Source: DASUFZ01 sp035541475
GTDB taxonomy: Bacteria; Myxococcota_A; UBA9160; SMWR01
Assembly (NCBI GenBank): GCA_035541475.1
Contig: DATKND010000054.1
Coordinates: forward strand, 1-64,000
DNA length: 64,000 nt
Direction of reading: 5' to 3'
Shown here in pieces: positions 53,150 to 62,047 of this stretch; the stretch's first letter is position 1; each line of letters opens with the position of its first letter. Under the pieces are notes generated by a model, which saw only the letters and a list, made by a program, of their open reading frames with translations, searched no databases and was not told the DNA's origin. The position numbers were made by a program, and so were the translations under genes.

Positions 53150-54576
53150 AGCGACGCCTCGCGCTCGGCATCGCGCTCGTGCAGATCCTCGCCTGCGCGA
53201 ATGGGCACTGGCCCTTCGCGGAGAAGCCGGCCTGGGAGCTGCCCGCTCCGCCGCCGCCCGAGACGCCGATCGTCCCGCCCGGTCACCTTCACCGCGCGGC
53301 GCTCGAGAACGGGCTCCACGTGCTGATCCTCGAGGACCCGCGGCTGCCGCGCGTGGTGCTCGGCATGGCCTTCCGGCGCGGCGAGAGCAGCGTCCCGCCG
53401 GAGACCGCAGGGCTCGCCTCCTTCACGGCCGACCTGATGGAGCGCGGCGCCGGCGATCGCGACGCACTCGCGATGGCCGAAGCGATCGATCACCTCGGCG
53501 CGTCGCTCTCGGTGGCCGCCGGCTGGGACTCGCTGACGGTCGTGACGAGCGGCCTCTCGCGCGATCAGGAGGCGCTGTTCGACCTGCTGGCCGACGTGGT
53601 GCTGCGCCCGCGCTTCGACGCGGCCGAGGCGACGCGCGCGCGCGGCGAGTCGCTCGCAGCGCTCGAGCGCGCGCGCAACGACCCGTCCACCTTGACGAGC
53701 CGGTACACCGCGAGCGCGGTCTACGCGGGGCACCGCTTCGGGCTGCCGCTCTCCGGCACTCCGGAGACGGTCGCGCGCTTCGACGCTGCCGCCGCGCGCG
53801 ACTTCCACCGGCGCGTCGCGCTGCCGAACGACGCGATCTTCTTCGCGTCGGGCGACGTGAACGTCGACGAGATGCTCGCGAAGGTGCGCGAGCACTTCGG
53901 CGACTGGGCGCAGGGCAGCATCGTCGACGTCGGCGCGCCGCCCCCCGCGCCCGCGCCGCCCGCGCGCCGCATCGTGCTGGTCGATCGCCCCGAGATGGTG
54001 CAGGCGCGCATCACGCTCTCGCACGACGGCATCGCGCGCAGCTCACCGGACAGGATCCCGGTGTCGCTGATGAACTCGGTTCTCGGCGGCAGCGGCTTCT
54101 CCTCGCGCCTGATGGAGACCTTGCGGACCTCGTCGGGTCTGACCTACAGCGTGTGGTCGGACTTCGCGCTGCGGCGGAGCCCCGGCCCCTTCGTGGTCTC
54201 GACCTTCACGGTGGTGCCCGAGACGCGCAAGGTGATCGACCTGCTGCTCGCCGAGCTCGCGCGCGGGCGCGACGAGCCGCCCGGCGAGGACGAGCTCTCG
54301 TGGGCGCGCACGCTCGCGATCGGGCAGTTCGCGATGGGTCTCGAGACCTCGACCGCGGTCGTGCAGAGCCTCGTCGATCTCGACATCTACGACCTGCCCC
54401 AGGACTCGCTCGACACGTTCCGCTCGCGCGTGCGCGCGGTGACACCGGCAGACGTCGAACGGGTGGCGCGCGAGTACCTGCATCCGGACCGCGCGGCCGT
54501 CATCGTGGTGGGACCCGCGAAGGACATCGCGCCGCAGCTCGAAGGGCTCGGCAAGGTGGAGATCGTGAAGCCGTAG
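53146..54576 (+). CDS. M16 peptidase-like partner subunit without zinc motif
   Basis: A 476-residue exported protein with the M16 fold: a short signal with LACANG, ENGLHVLILEDPRLPRVVLGMAFRRGESS, then FTADLMERGAG where HxxEH would be. The R/Y pair for substrate binding is seen in GGSGFSSRLMETLRTSSGLTYSVWS. It therefore lacks zinc chemistry but keeps substrate-binding parts. The GTG start overlaps the catalytic subunit's stop. Confidence 0.92.
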   Translation: MKRRLALGIALVQILACANGHWPFAEKPAWELPAPPPPETPIVPPGHLHRAALENGLHVLILEDPRLPRVVLGMAFRRGESSVPPETAGLASFTADLMERGAGDRDALAMAEAIDHLGASLSVAAGWDSLTVVTSGLSRDQEALFDLLADVVLRPRFDAAEATRARGESLAALERARNDPSTLTSRYTASAVYAGHRFGLPLSGTPETVARFDAAAARDFHRRVALPNDAIFFASGDVNVDEMLAKVREHFGDWAQGSIVDVGAPPPAPAPPARRIVLVDRPEMVQARITLSHDGIARSSPDRIPVSLMNSVLGGSGFSSRLMETLRTSSGLTYSVWSDFALRRSPGPFVVSTFTVVPETRKVIDLLLAELARGRDEPPGEDELSWARTLAIGQFAMGLETSTAVVQSLVDLDIYDLPQDSLDTFRSRVRAVTPADVERVAREYLHPDRAAVIVVGPAKDIAPQLEGLGKVEIVKP

Positions 54577-54617
54577 TCTGTTCGGGAACGCTGGAGATAC
54601 GGCCAGACACTTGCTCC

Positions 54618-55805
54618 TCATCCCGCGGCGTCGCTGGCGCTGTCGGGACTCGACACGGGCCGCGGCACCACGTCGATTCGGACGGGCGGTGTCAGCTCCT
54701 CGCGGCCGCCCGCGCCGAGCTCGCGCAGCTTGCGCGCCTGCGGCAGCACGCGCGACTCGAAGGAGCCGACCGCCGTGTTGAAGTGCGCGACGGAGCGCTC
54801 GAGCGCGCCGCCGAGACGGCCGAGGTGCCCCGTCAGTCCCACGAGCCGATGCTCCATCTCGCGGGCGAGCTCGAGGACCTGGCGCGCGCCGTCGGCGAGA
54901 CGCTGCTCGCGCCAGCCGTGCGCGACCGCGGCGAGCAGCGCGTAGAGCGTCGCCGGCGTCGCGACCACGACGCCGCGCGCGAGCGCATCGGCGACGAGCG
55001 CGCTGTCGTGCTCGACGGCGGCGCCGAGGAAGCCCTCGTGCGGCAGGAAGAGCACCACGAACTCGGGGCTGCGCTCGAGCCGCTCGGCGTAGCCGCGCCC
55101 GGCGAGCGCCTCGACGTGGCGCTTCACGTGACCCGCGTGGCGCGCGAGCGCCCGCTCGCGCTCTTCGGGCCCCTTTGCCTCCACCGCCTCGAGGTAGGCG
55201 TCGAGCGGCGCCTTCGCGTCGACCGCGATTTCGCGGCCGCCCGGCAGCCGCACCAGCAGATCGGGCCGCGCGGCGCCGGCGCCCGCGCCGAGCGAGACCT
55301 GCTCGGCGAAGTCGCAGTGCGCGGACAGCCCCGCGAGCTCGACGGTGCGCCGCAACGTCAGCTCGCCCCAGCGGCCGCGCGAGCCCGGCGCGCGCAGCGC
55401 GTGCGCGAGGTCGGAGGTCTGCGCTGCGAGCGCGCGCAGCTGCTCGCTCATCTGACCGCCGTGCAGCGCGCGCAGCCGCTCGACCTCCTGAGCCTCGCGC
55501 TGGTAGTGCGCGAGCGCGTCGCGGAGCGGTGTCACCACGTCCTCGATCGACTGGCGCCGCCCGCTCCAGTCCGCGGTCGAGGCGTCCTGGAGCGCGCGGA
55601 AGCGCTCGGCCGCGAGCGCGAGGAAGCCCTCGTTGTTCTGGCGCAGCGCCTCCGCCGCGACGGCCTGGAAGGCGTCGCGCAGCGCGTGCCGTCGTCGCGC
55701 GGCGAGCCACACCGCCGTGGCGCTCGTCGCGACCACCGCGACAGCCAGCCCGATGAAGAGGGCCGGAAATCCCCCGGCCGCGATCTCCGTCCAGAGCGTC
55801 TGCAT
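54618..55805 (-). CDS. rmuC: DNA recombination protein RmuC
   Basis: A 395-residue protein with an N-terminal membrane helix (ALFIGLAVAVVATSATAVWLA), a coiled coil, and the RmuC domain: GSRGRWGELTLRRTVELAGLSAHCDFAEQ, RPDLLVRLPGGREIAVDAKAPLDAYLEA, VVLFLPHEGFLGAAVEHD, VATPATLYALLAAVAHGWRE. The DAKAPLD motif is nuclease-like. ATG 55805 is chosen since the longer frame adds only Pro/Ser-rich sequence before the membrane helix. Confidence 0.92.
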   Translation of the reverse strand: MQTLWTEIAAGGFPALFIGLAVAVVATSATAVWLAARRRHALRDAFQAVAAEALRQNNEGFLALAAERFRALQDASTADWSGRRQSIEDVVTPLRDALAHYQREAQEVERLRALHGGQMSEQLRALAAQTSDLAHALRAPGSRGRWGELTLRRTVELAGLSAHCDFAEQVSLGAGAGAARPDLLVRLPGGREIAVDAKAPLDAYLEAVEAKGPEERERALARHAGHVKRHVEALAGRGYAERLERSPEFVVLFLPHEGFLGAAVEHDSALVADALARGVVVATPATLYALLAAVAHGWREQRLADGARQVLELAREMEHRLVGLTGHLGRLGGALERSVAHFNTAVGSFESRVLPQARKLRELGAGGREELTPPVRIDVVPRPVSSPDSASDAAG

Positions 55806-55875
55806 GGCGAATCCTCCCCGAGATGTCCGGCGGAGAGGATCGGGCGGGGGTGTGACAGATCCGGTCACAGAGGCG

Positions 55876-55935
55876 GGGCGAGGCAGAGGCCCCGAAGAGG
55901 AACCCATGGCCGCCGCAGGGGCCTCTGCCTCGCCC
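55876..55935 (-). terminator. Perfect 18-bp inverted repeat after the catabolic operon
   Basis: The arms 55876-55893 (GGGCGAGGCAGAGGCCCC) and 55918-55935 are exact reverse complements with a 24-base loop. It lies between the CoA-transferase stop and the rmuC start. It could end transcription of the leftward operon although no T-run follows; a longer repeat element is the alternative. Confidence 0.55.
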
Positions 55936-55952
55936 AGCCCGGTGGTCCGCCC

Positions 55953-57179
55953 TCAGAGGATCGCGCCGCTCTCCTTGGCGCGGAGGATGTCGTCCCACTC
56001 GAGCCCGAGACCGAGCAGCACCTCTTCGGTGTGCTGACCGTGCTCGGGCGCGGCGCCGATCTGCGGCACCTGCTCGTCGAATTGCACCGGCGCCGCCACG
56101 AGCTGACACGTCGAGCCGTTCGCGAGTTCCACGTCGGCGAGATATCCGTTCGCGATCGCCTGGGGATCGTCGTAGAGCTCGCCGGGGTACTGCACCGGCG
56201 CCCACACGCCGTCGGTCGTGGCGAGCTTCTTCTTCCAGATCTCGAGGTTGTGCTCCGCGAAGATCGCGTCGAGCGTCCGCACGCACTCGGCCTTGTTCGC
56301 CGCGCGCGCGGCGGCATTCGCGAAGCGCGGGTCGTCGATCAGGTCCTCGCGCCCGAGGTGACGGCAGAGGTCGGGCCAGTTGCGGTCCGATTGCAGCATC
56401 ACAAGCATGATCCAGCGTTTGTCCTTCGTCGGATACGCGTTCACGATCGGGTTCGGCGCCTGCGTCCGGTCCATCTTCGGCATGCCCTTGCCGAGGCCGA
56501 GCGCCGCGAGCGCGCGCGCCATCGTGATGTCGGCCGAGATGTTCCACATTGCCGTGGAGAGCAGCGAGATGTCGACGACGGATCCGACTCCCGTGCGCTC
56601 GCGGCGGAAGAGCGCGGTCGCGATGCCGCCCGCGATCGTCATGCCGCCGATGCTGTCGCCGAAGGCGGGCCGCTGGCTGACGGGCGGATCCTCGCTGCCC
56701 GCGCCGCTGATCGCGGCGCCGATGCCTCCGCGCGCCCAGTAGCTCGCGGCGTCGTAGCCGCCGCGCTCGGCGTCGGGACCGCGCACGCCCTGGCCGGAGC
56801 CGCGCGCGTAGACGATGCGGGAATTCACGCGCCGGATGTCGTCCACGTCGATCGCGAGCCGGCGCCGCGCGTCCGGCAGGAAGCTGGTCAGGAAGACGTC
56901 GCTCTTCGCGGCCAGCTTGTAGAGGAGCTCGCGGCCCGTGTCGGTGCGGATGTCGAGCGCGACGCTCTTCTTGCCGCGGTTCGGCTGCTCCCACATGAAG
57001 TTGAAGCCGCCCTGCGGCAGCAGCCCCGAGGTGACGAGTCCGCGCTGCGGATCGCCCGTCTTCGGGTGCTCGATCTTGATGACCTCGGCGCCCCAGTCCG
57101 CGAGGATCGCGCCCGCGGAAGGCACGAACCACCACTGCGCCACCTCGAGCACCCGGATTCCGTCGAGCGGTCTCTCCAT
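55953..57179 (-). CDS. CaiB/BaiF family III CoA transferase
   Basis: A 408-residue acyl-CoA:carboxylate CoA transferase: GIRVLEVAQWWFVPSAGAILADWGAEVIKIE at the N-terminus, catalytic Asp probably in AFGDSIGGMTIA, and TQAPNPIVNAYPTKDKRWIML. GGAGG is 7 bases before ATG 57179, hence that start rather than ATG 57185. It is last in the catabolic operon and probably moves CoA between a pathway acid and an acyl-CoA donor. Confidence 0.92.
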   Translation of the reverse strand: MERPLDGIRVLEVAQWWFVPSAGAILADWGAEVIKIEHPKTGDPQRGLVTSGLLPQGGFNFMWEQPNRGKKSVALDIRTDTGRELLYKLAAKSDVFLTSFLPDARRRLAIDVDDIRRVNSRIVYARGSGQGVRGPDAERGGYDAASYWARGGIGAAISGAGSEDPPVSQRPAFGDSIGGMTIAGGIATALFRRERTGVGSVVDISLLSTAMWNISADITMARALAALGLGKGMPKMDRTQAPNPIVNAYPTKDKRWIMLVMLQSDRNWPDLCRHLGREDLIDDPRFANAAARAANKAECVRTLDAIFAEHNLEIWKKKLATTDGVWAPVQYPGELYDDPQAIANGYLADVELANGSTCQLVAAPVQFDEQVPQIGAAPEHGQHTEEVLLGLGLEWDDILRAKESGAIL

Positions 57180-57199
57180 CGCCATTCCTCCCAGGCTCG

Positions 57200-58867
57200 T
57201 CAGCGCGCGGCGCCAGATTCCGAACGGAGTCGCGCGCGGAGATCGACCTTGCGGATCTTGCCCGAGGCCGTCCTCGGGAAGTCCGTCACGAATTGCAGCT
57301 CCTCGGGCCACTTCTGCCGCGCGAGCCCGACTCCGGACAAATGCGCGGTGACCACAGCGAGTGTCACGGGAGCGACGCCTGGCAGCATGCGCACGATCGC
57401 GCACGCGTGCTCGCCGAGGCGCGCGTCGGGCGCGGCCACCACGGCGACCTCGGCGACACCGGGCAGCGTGTGCAGCGCCTGCTCGATCTCGGCCGCGGAG
57501 AGGTTCTCGCCGCCGCGAATGATGATGTCCTTCATCCGGTCGGTGATGGTCAGGAAGCCGCCCTCGTCGAGTACGCCGACGTCGCCGGTGTGGTACCAGC
57601 CCTCGTCGTCGAACGCCGCGGCGGTGAGCGCCGGGTCCGTGTACCCGAGGCAGAGATCCGGGCCGCGCGAGAGGATCTCTCCGGGCGTGCCGGGCGGTAC
57701 GTCGGCGCCGCCCTGGTCGACGAGGCGCAGCTCGACGCGAGGACACGCGCGCCCGTCGGTGCGGTGGCGGCGGTCCGCCAGATCCTCGAAGGTGCAGCCC
57801 GTCGTCGACGGATGCTCCGTCGATCCGTACGAGCGGATCAGGGTGATGCCGTGCGAGGCCGCCCGCTCGGCGAGCGCGATCGGCACGGGCGCGCCGCCGA
57901 GCCCGATCCGGCGCATCAGCGCGGCGTGCGCGGGCGTGAAGTCCGGGTGATCGAGCAGGCTCGCGAGGAAGACCGAGGCGCCGCTGCCCGAGCCGATGCG
58001 CGCCTCGAGCATCACCTCGAGCGCGTGCGCCGGATCCCAGCGGTCGATCAGGTGGATGTCCCCGCCCGTCGCGAGCGGACCGAGCACCGCGCCGAGCATC
58101 CCCGTCGCATGCGTGACCGGCGAGCCGATCAGATTCGGCTTGCCGGGCGTCATCCAGCTCTTCATGTGGCGGAGCTCGGCGAGCATCGTGCGGTGATCGT
58201 GGATCACGCCCTTCGGATCCGCGGTGGTGCCGGAGGTGTAGGCGAGCACCGCGACCTCGTCGGGCTCCACGACCGGGAGATCGGTCGCTGGTGTCCGCTG
58301 CGCACACGCCGACCAGCCGATGCGCGTGACGCCGTGGGGGATCGGAGGCGCTTCACGGTCTTCTCCGATCACGACGTGCAGCCGGAGCGAGCGCGGAGCC
58401 GCGGTCGCGACGATCGCGTCGTAGTCGACATGGCCGTACGCGGGCGGCGAGATGTAGGCCACCGCGCCGCTCTGCTCGAGGATGAAGCCGACCTCCTTGC
58501 GGCCGTAGATGTGGACGATCGGCACCAGCACGTAGCCGCCGAGGGCCAGCGCCGCGAACGACACCACGGCCTCGCGCCAGTTAGGGAGCTGGAAGGCGAC
58601 GGCCTCGCCGGGCTGCACGCCCATCTCGCGCAGCAGCGCGACCAATCGCCGCGCCTCGGCGTCGACGTCCGCATAGCGACCCCGCCAGCCGCGCGAGCGC
58701 GACCACACGGCGATCGTCGCATCGGGATGCGCGGCGAGCCGGCGAGCGACCATCGCGCCCAGGGTGTCGTGGATCCACCACCCGGTGTCGACGTACGCCT
58801 TCTCGAGGTCGGGCGGGACCCGGCGCACGCGGAAGCGACCGGCCGCGCGATCCCGATCGACGCGCAT
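57200..58867 (-). CDS. Acyl-CoA synthetase (AMP-forming)
   Basis: A 555-residue ANL ligase: the AMP loop YTSGTTADPKGV, IRSYGSTEHPS, the hinge YHTGDVGVLDEGGFLTITDRMKDIIIRGGENLSAAEIE and the C-terminal Lys in RTASGKIRKVDLR. It activates a carboxylic acid to its CoA thioester. It is separated by one base from the upstream FadD3-like gene. The cyclohexanecarboxylate/steroid-acid type is likely but unproven. Confidence 0.92.
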   Translation of the reverse strand: MRVDRDRAAGRFRVRRVPPDLEKAYVDTGWWIHDTLGAMVARRLAAHPDATIAVWSRSRGWRGRYADVDAEARRLVALLREMGVQPGEAVAFQLPNWREAVVSFAALALGGYVLVPIVHIYGRKEVGFILEQSGAVAYISPPAYGHVDYDAIVATAAPRSLRLHVVIGEDREAPPIPHGVTRIGWSACAQRTPATDLPVVEPDEVAVLAYTSGTTADPKGVIHDHRTMLAELRHMKSWMTPGKPNLIGSPVTHATGMLGAVLGPLATGGDIHLIDRWDPAHALEVMLEARIGSGSGASVFLASLLDHPDFTPAHAALMRRIGLGGAPVPIALAERAASHGITLIRSYGSTEHPSTTGCTFEDLADRRHRTDGRACPRVELRLVDQGGADVPPGTPGEILSRGPDLCLGYTDPALTAAAFDDEGWYHTGDVGVLDEGGFLTITDRMKDIIIRGGENLSAAEIEQALHTLPGVAEVAVVAAPDARLGEHACAIVRMLPGVAPVTLAVVTAHLSGVGLARQKWPEELQFVTDFPRTASGKIRKVDLRARLRSESGAAR

Positions 58868-58868
58868 G

Positions 58869-60470
58869 TCAGGCGAGATCCGCCGCGGCGCGCGCGCGCA
58901 GCTCGTCCTTCACGACCTTGCCGGTCGCGTTGGTGGGCAGGGCTGGCACGGCCACCACGTGCCGCGGGACCTTGTAGTTCGCGAGTCGCTCGCGCGCCCA
59001 GCCGATGATCGCGGCGGCGTCGACGGAGCGCCCCGGCGCGGCGACGACGTACGCCATCGCGACCTCGCCCATGCGCGCGTCGGGCACGCCGATCACCGCG
59101 ACCTGACCGATGGACTCGTGCGCGAGCAGCGCATTCTCGACCTCGGCCGGGTACACGTTGAAGCCGCCGACGATCAGCATGTCCTTCGAACGCCCGACGA
59201 TGCGGACGTAGCCGCGCTCGTCCATCGTCGCCAGATCACCCGTGTGCAGGAAGCCGCGCGCGTCGATGGCCGCGGCCGTCGCCTCCGGATCGTCGAGGTA
59301 GCCCTGCATCACGCTGTAGCCGCGGACGAGCAGCTCGCCCGTCGTCCCGCGCTCTACTTCCTCTCCCTTCGTGTCGGCCACGAGGATCTCGAGGCCGTCC
59401 ATCGCGCGCCCGGCCGTCGTCGCGATCGTCTCGGCGTCGTCATCCGGTCTCGACCCCGTGCACGTGCCGGCCTCGGTGAGCCCGTAGCCGGTGAGGATCG
59501 AGCGGAACGGCAGCTCCGCGCGCATCTCGCGGATCAGCTCGACGGGGATGTCGGCCGCACCGGTGACGGCGACCCGCAAGGTGCGGAGGTCGAACTTCTT
59601 GCGGTCGCGGTGGTCGAGGATCGAGCGGTAGACGGTGGGTGCCCCGGGCAGCACGGTGATTCGCTCCTTCTCGACCAGGGACAGGACTTCGGGAACGTCG
59701 AAGACGGGAACCGGGACGATCGTCGCGCCTCGCAAGAGACACGCGAGCCACCCTGCCTTGTACCCGAACATGTGGAAGAACGGGTTTACGATCAGATAGC
59801 GATCGTCCCGACGGAGCCCGGCGAAATCGCACCACTGCCGGAACTGCTCGACGGTCTGGCCGTGGGTCATGACGACGCCCTTCGGTCGGCCCGTCGTGCC
59901 GGACGTGAACAGCACGTCGCTCGGGTCGCCTGGTCGGACGCCGGCCCGGCGCTCCGCATGCGCGGCGGCGGAGACTTCGCGCGCGCGCGCCGTGAAGACG
60001 TGCCAGCTCACGACCTCGACACCCTTCGGCGCCTCCCCGGCGCGCGCCGAGCCGTCGAGCAGCACGATCCGGCGCAGGTGGGGAAGCGGCGCGCCGACCG
60101 CGCCTAGCATCGCGACCGGATCGATGCCGAGGAAGCCGATCGTCGTGACGAGCAGCATCGCCTTCGAAGCCGACAGCACGTACGCCGCTTCCGCGCCCTT
60201 GAAGCGCATGTTGATCGGCACGAGCGACGCGCCGGCGGATTGCGCGCCGAGCGCGGCCACGATCCAGCCGAGCCCGTTCGGCGCCTGGATCGCGACGCGA
60301 TCTCCCGGCTGCACGCCGGCCGCGATCATCGCGCGCGTCGAGATGCTCACGAGCTCGCCGAGCTCGCGGTAGGTGACGCGTCGAGCGCGCTCCACGACGG
60401 CCTCGGCATCGGGCCGCGCCGCGATGCTCGCCGCCACGGCGCCGGGGATCGTCTCCTGCTCGCTCCTCAC
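58869..60470 (-). CDS. FadD3-like acyl-CoA ligase
   Basis: A 533-residue ANL ligase: FTSGTTGRPKGVVMTHGQT, LTGYGLTEAGT, LHTGDLATMDERGYVRIVGRSKDMLIVGGFNVYPAEVE and the Lys in NATGKVVKDELR. It resembles the FadD3 group, which activates ring-derived propionate side chains (HIP) in steroid breakdown. The ATG overlaps the thiolase stop (ATGA). Two ligases in a row suggest that two different acids are activated. Confidence 0.92.
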   Translation of the reverse strand: MRSEQETIPGAVAASIAARPDAEAVVERARRVTYRELGELVSISTRAMIAAGVQPGDRVAIQAPNGLGWIVAALGAQSAGASLVPINMRFKGAEAAYVLSASKAMLLVTTIGFLGIDPVAMLGAVGAPLPHLRRIVLLDGSARAGEAPKGVEVVSWHVFTARAREVSAAAHAERRAGVRPGDPSDVLFTSGTTGRPKGVVMTHGQTVEQFRQWCDFAGLRRDDRYLIVNPFFHMFGYKAGWLACLLRGATIVPVPVFDVPEVLSLVEKERITVLPGAPTVYRSILDHRDRKKFDLRTLRVAVTGAADIPVELIREMRAELPFRSILTGYGLTEAGTCTGSRPDDDAETIATTAGRAMDGLEILVADTKGEEVERGTTGELLVRGYSVMQGYLDDPEATAAAIDARGFLHTGDLATMDERGYVRIVGRSKDMLIVGGFNVYPAEVENALLAHESIGQVAVIGVPDARMGEVAMAYVVAAPGRSVDAAAIIGWARERLANYKVPRHVVAVPALPTNATGKVVKDELRARAAADLA

Positions 60471-61609
60471 AGCGACAGGATCGACACGCCCGCGACGCCG
60501 GGAGCGCCGTACAGCTGCGTGTAGCCGACCTTCGGATCGCCGGGCACCTGTCGCTCACCCGCGCGTCCGCGGAGCTGGAGCACGACCTCGTGCACCTGGC
60601 GCAGCCCCGACGCGCCGATCGGCTCGCCGTTCGCGAGGAGACCCCCGTCGGTGTTGACCGGCAGCCCGCCGCCGATCTCGAGCTCGCCTTCCGCCACCAG
60701 CTTCTCCTGCTCGCCGTCGGCGCAGAAGCCGTTCTCGGCGAGGTGGATCACCTCGGCGCCGGCGTCCGTGTCCTGGAGCTGGATCACGTCCACGTCCTCG
60801 GGACCGATCCCGGCCGTCTCGTAGGCCGCGCGCGACGCGTCGACGGTCGGGCCCGACGTCTCCTCGATCGGCAGCCACGGGCTGTGCACCTCGAAGGCCC
60901 CGAGCCGGCGCGTGCGGACCGCGCTGGCGCGGAGGTAGATCGGCTTGTCGGTGTAGCGGTGTGCGCGGTCGGCGCGGCACAGCACGACGGCCGCGGCGCC
61001 CTCGTCGGGGCTGCAGAACATGTACTGCGTGAGCGGATGGTTCAGCATCCGCGATCCGAGGATCTCCGCCTCCGAGAGCGGCTTGCGGCGGAAGGCGTTC
61101 GGGTTGAGAGCGCCGTTGCGGTAGCTCTTCGCGGCGACGCGCGCGAGCGTCGCCTGCGAGATGCCGTGGTCGTGCATGTACTTGTTGATCTTCATCCCGA
61201 AGAACTTGGTCGTGACGAACTGACCGAGCTCCCCGTACCACGACGGACACGCGTACAGGCGCGGATCGGAGCTGAAGGCGCCGGGCGGATGCTTGTCCAT
61301 GCCGACGGCGATTCCGAGGTCGGAGTCGCCGAGCCGGATCGTGCTCGCCGCCAGATTCAGCACGCTCGCCGCGGTCGCGCAGCCGTTGTAGACGTTGTTG
61401 AACGGGATACCCGTGAGGCCGAGCAGCGCGACCACCGCGTCCGGGTTGTCGATCTCGTAGCTCCCGGCGAACGCGAACTGGATGTCGCGCCACGCGACGC
61501 CGGCGTCGGCGAGCGCGCGGCGGATCGCGATGGCGCCCATCTCGATGCCGGTCACGTCCTTGAAACGGCCGAACGGATGCAGCCCGACTCCGACGATCGC
61601 GACGTCCAC
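60467..61609 (-). CDS. SCP2-type thiolase / lipid-transfer protein (Ltp2-like)
   Basis: A 380-residue thiolase-fold protein: DVAIVGVGLHPFGRF at the start, the Cys in VYNGCATAASVLN, and LANGEPIGASGLRQVHEVVLQLRG near the end. This group includes Ltp2, which performs retro-aldol cleavage of 17-hydroxy steroid side chains with a DUF35 partner. The DUF35 gene is 21 bases upstream in the same operon. A true thiolytic activity is the alternative. Confidence 0.9.
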   Translation of the reverse strand: MDVAIVGVGLHPFGRFKDVTGIEMGAIAIRRALADAGVAWRDIQFAFAGSYEIDNPDAVVALLGLTGIPFNNVYNGCATAASVLNLAASTIRLGDSDLGIAVGMDKHPPGAFSSDPRLYACPSWYGELGQFVTTKFFGMKINKYMHDHGISQATLARVAAKSYRNGALNPNAFRRKPLSEAEILGSRMLNHPLTQYMFCSPDEGAAAVVLCRADRAHRYTDKPIYLRASAVRTRRLGAFEVHSPWLPIEETSGPTVDASRAAYETAGIGPEDVDVIQLQDTDAGAEVIHLAENGFCADGEQEKLVAEGELEIGGGLPVNTDGGLLANGEPIGASGLRQVHEVVLQLRGRAGERQVPGDPKVGYTQLYGAPGVAGVSILSL

Positions 61610-61630
61610 TCCGAGACCTCCCTGATTCGA

Positions 61631-62047
61631 CTAGCTCACCGGCCGGAACGCGAAGGTGACGACTTCGTTGCCGTCGCCGTCGGTGCGGAACGGCACGACC
61701 ACGAGCTCCATGTCCATGCCGATGCGGAGCCCGTCCGCCTGGGTGAGGCGCGCTTCGACCCGCACCTCGTCGCCGAGCTCGACGTAGCCGACGCCGTACG
61801 GCACGAACGCGTCGCCCGTCGGCCCCGCGTAGGGTGGCGACGGCGGCGGAAAGTCCTGCGTGGTCCAGGCCCAGAGCCGTCCGCGCCGGGGCAGCAGGCG
61901 CTCGGCCATCTCGGTCGACGCGCAGCGCGGACAGGAGTCCTGCGCGGGGAAGGTCACGATGCCGCACGCGGCGCACCGGCTCCCGATCAGCTGCGGATCG
62001 TCAGCGGGCCAGGTGAACACGCCCTTCGCCACGGGGATTCGCGCCAT
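61631..62047 (-). CDS. Zn-ribbon/OB-fold DUF35 protein (ChsH2/Ltp2-partner type)
   Basis: 138 residues: a rubredoxin-like zinc ribbon CAACGIVTFPAQDSCPRC, then an OB-fold (RGRLWAWTTQDFPPPSPPY, PYGVGYVELGDEVRVEARL). DUF35 proteins bind acyl-CoA and associate with SCP2 thiolases. The ATG overlaps the crotonase stop (TGATG), a tight coupling. Confidence 0.9.
   Translation of the reverse strand: MARIPVAKGVFTWPADDPQLIGSRCAACGIVTFPAQDSCPRCASTEMAERLLPRRGRLWAWTTQDFPPPSPPYAGPTGDAFVPYGVGYVELGDEVRVEARLTQADGLRIGMDMELVVVPFRTDGDGNEVVTFAFRPVS

Noticed and set aside
54153..57950. A 1265-codon plus-strand open frame
   Set aside because: It overlaps part of the M16 gene, rmuC, the CoA transferase and an acyl-CoA synthetase, all with clear domains. 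The composition is typical of a shadow frame.
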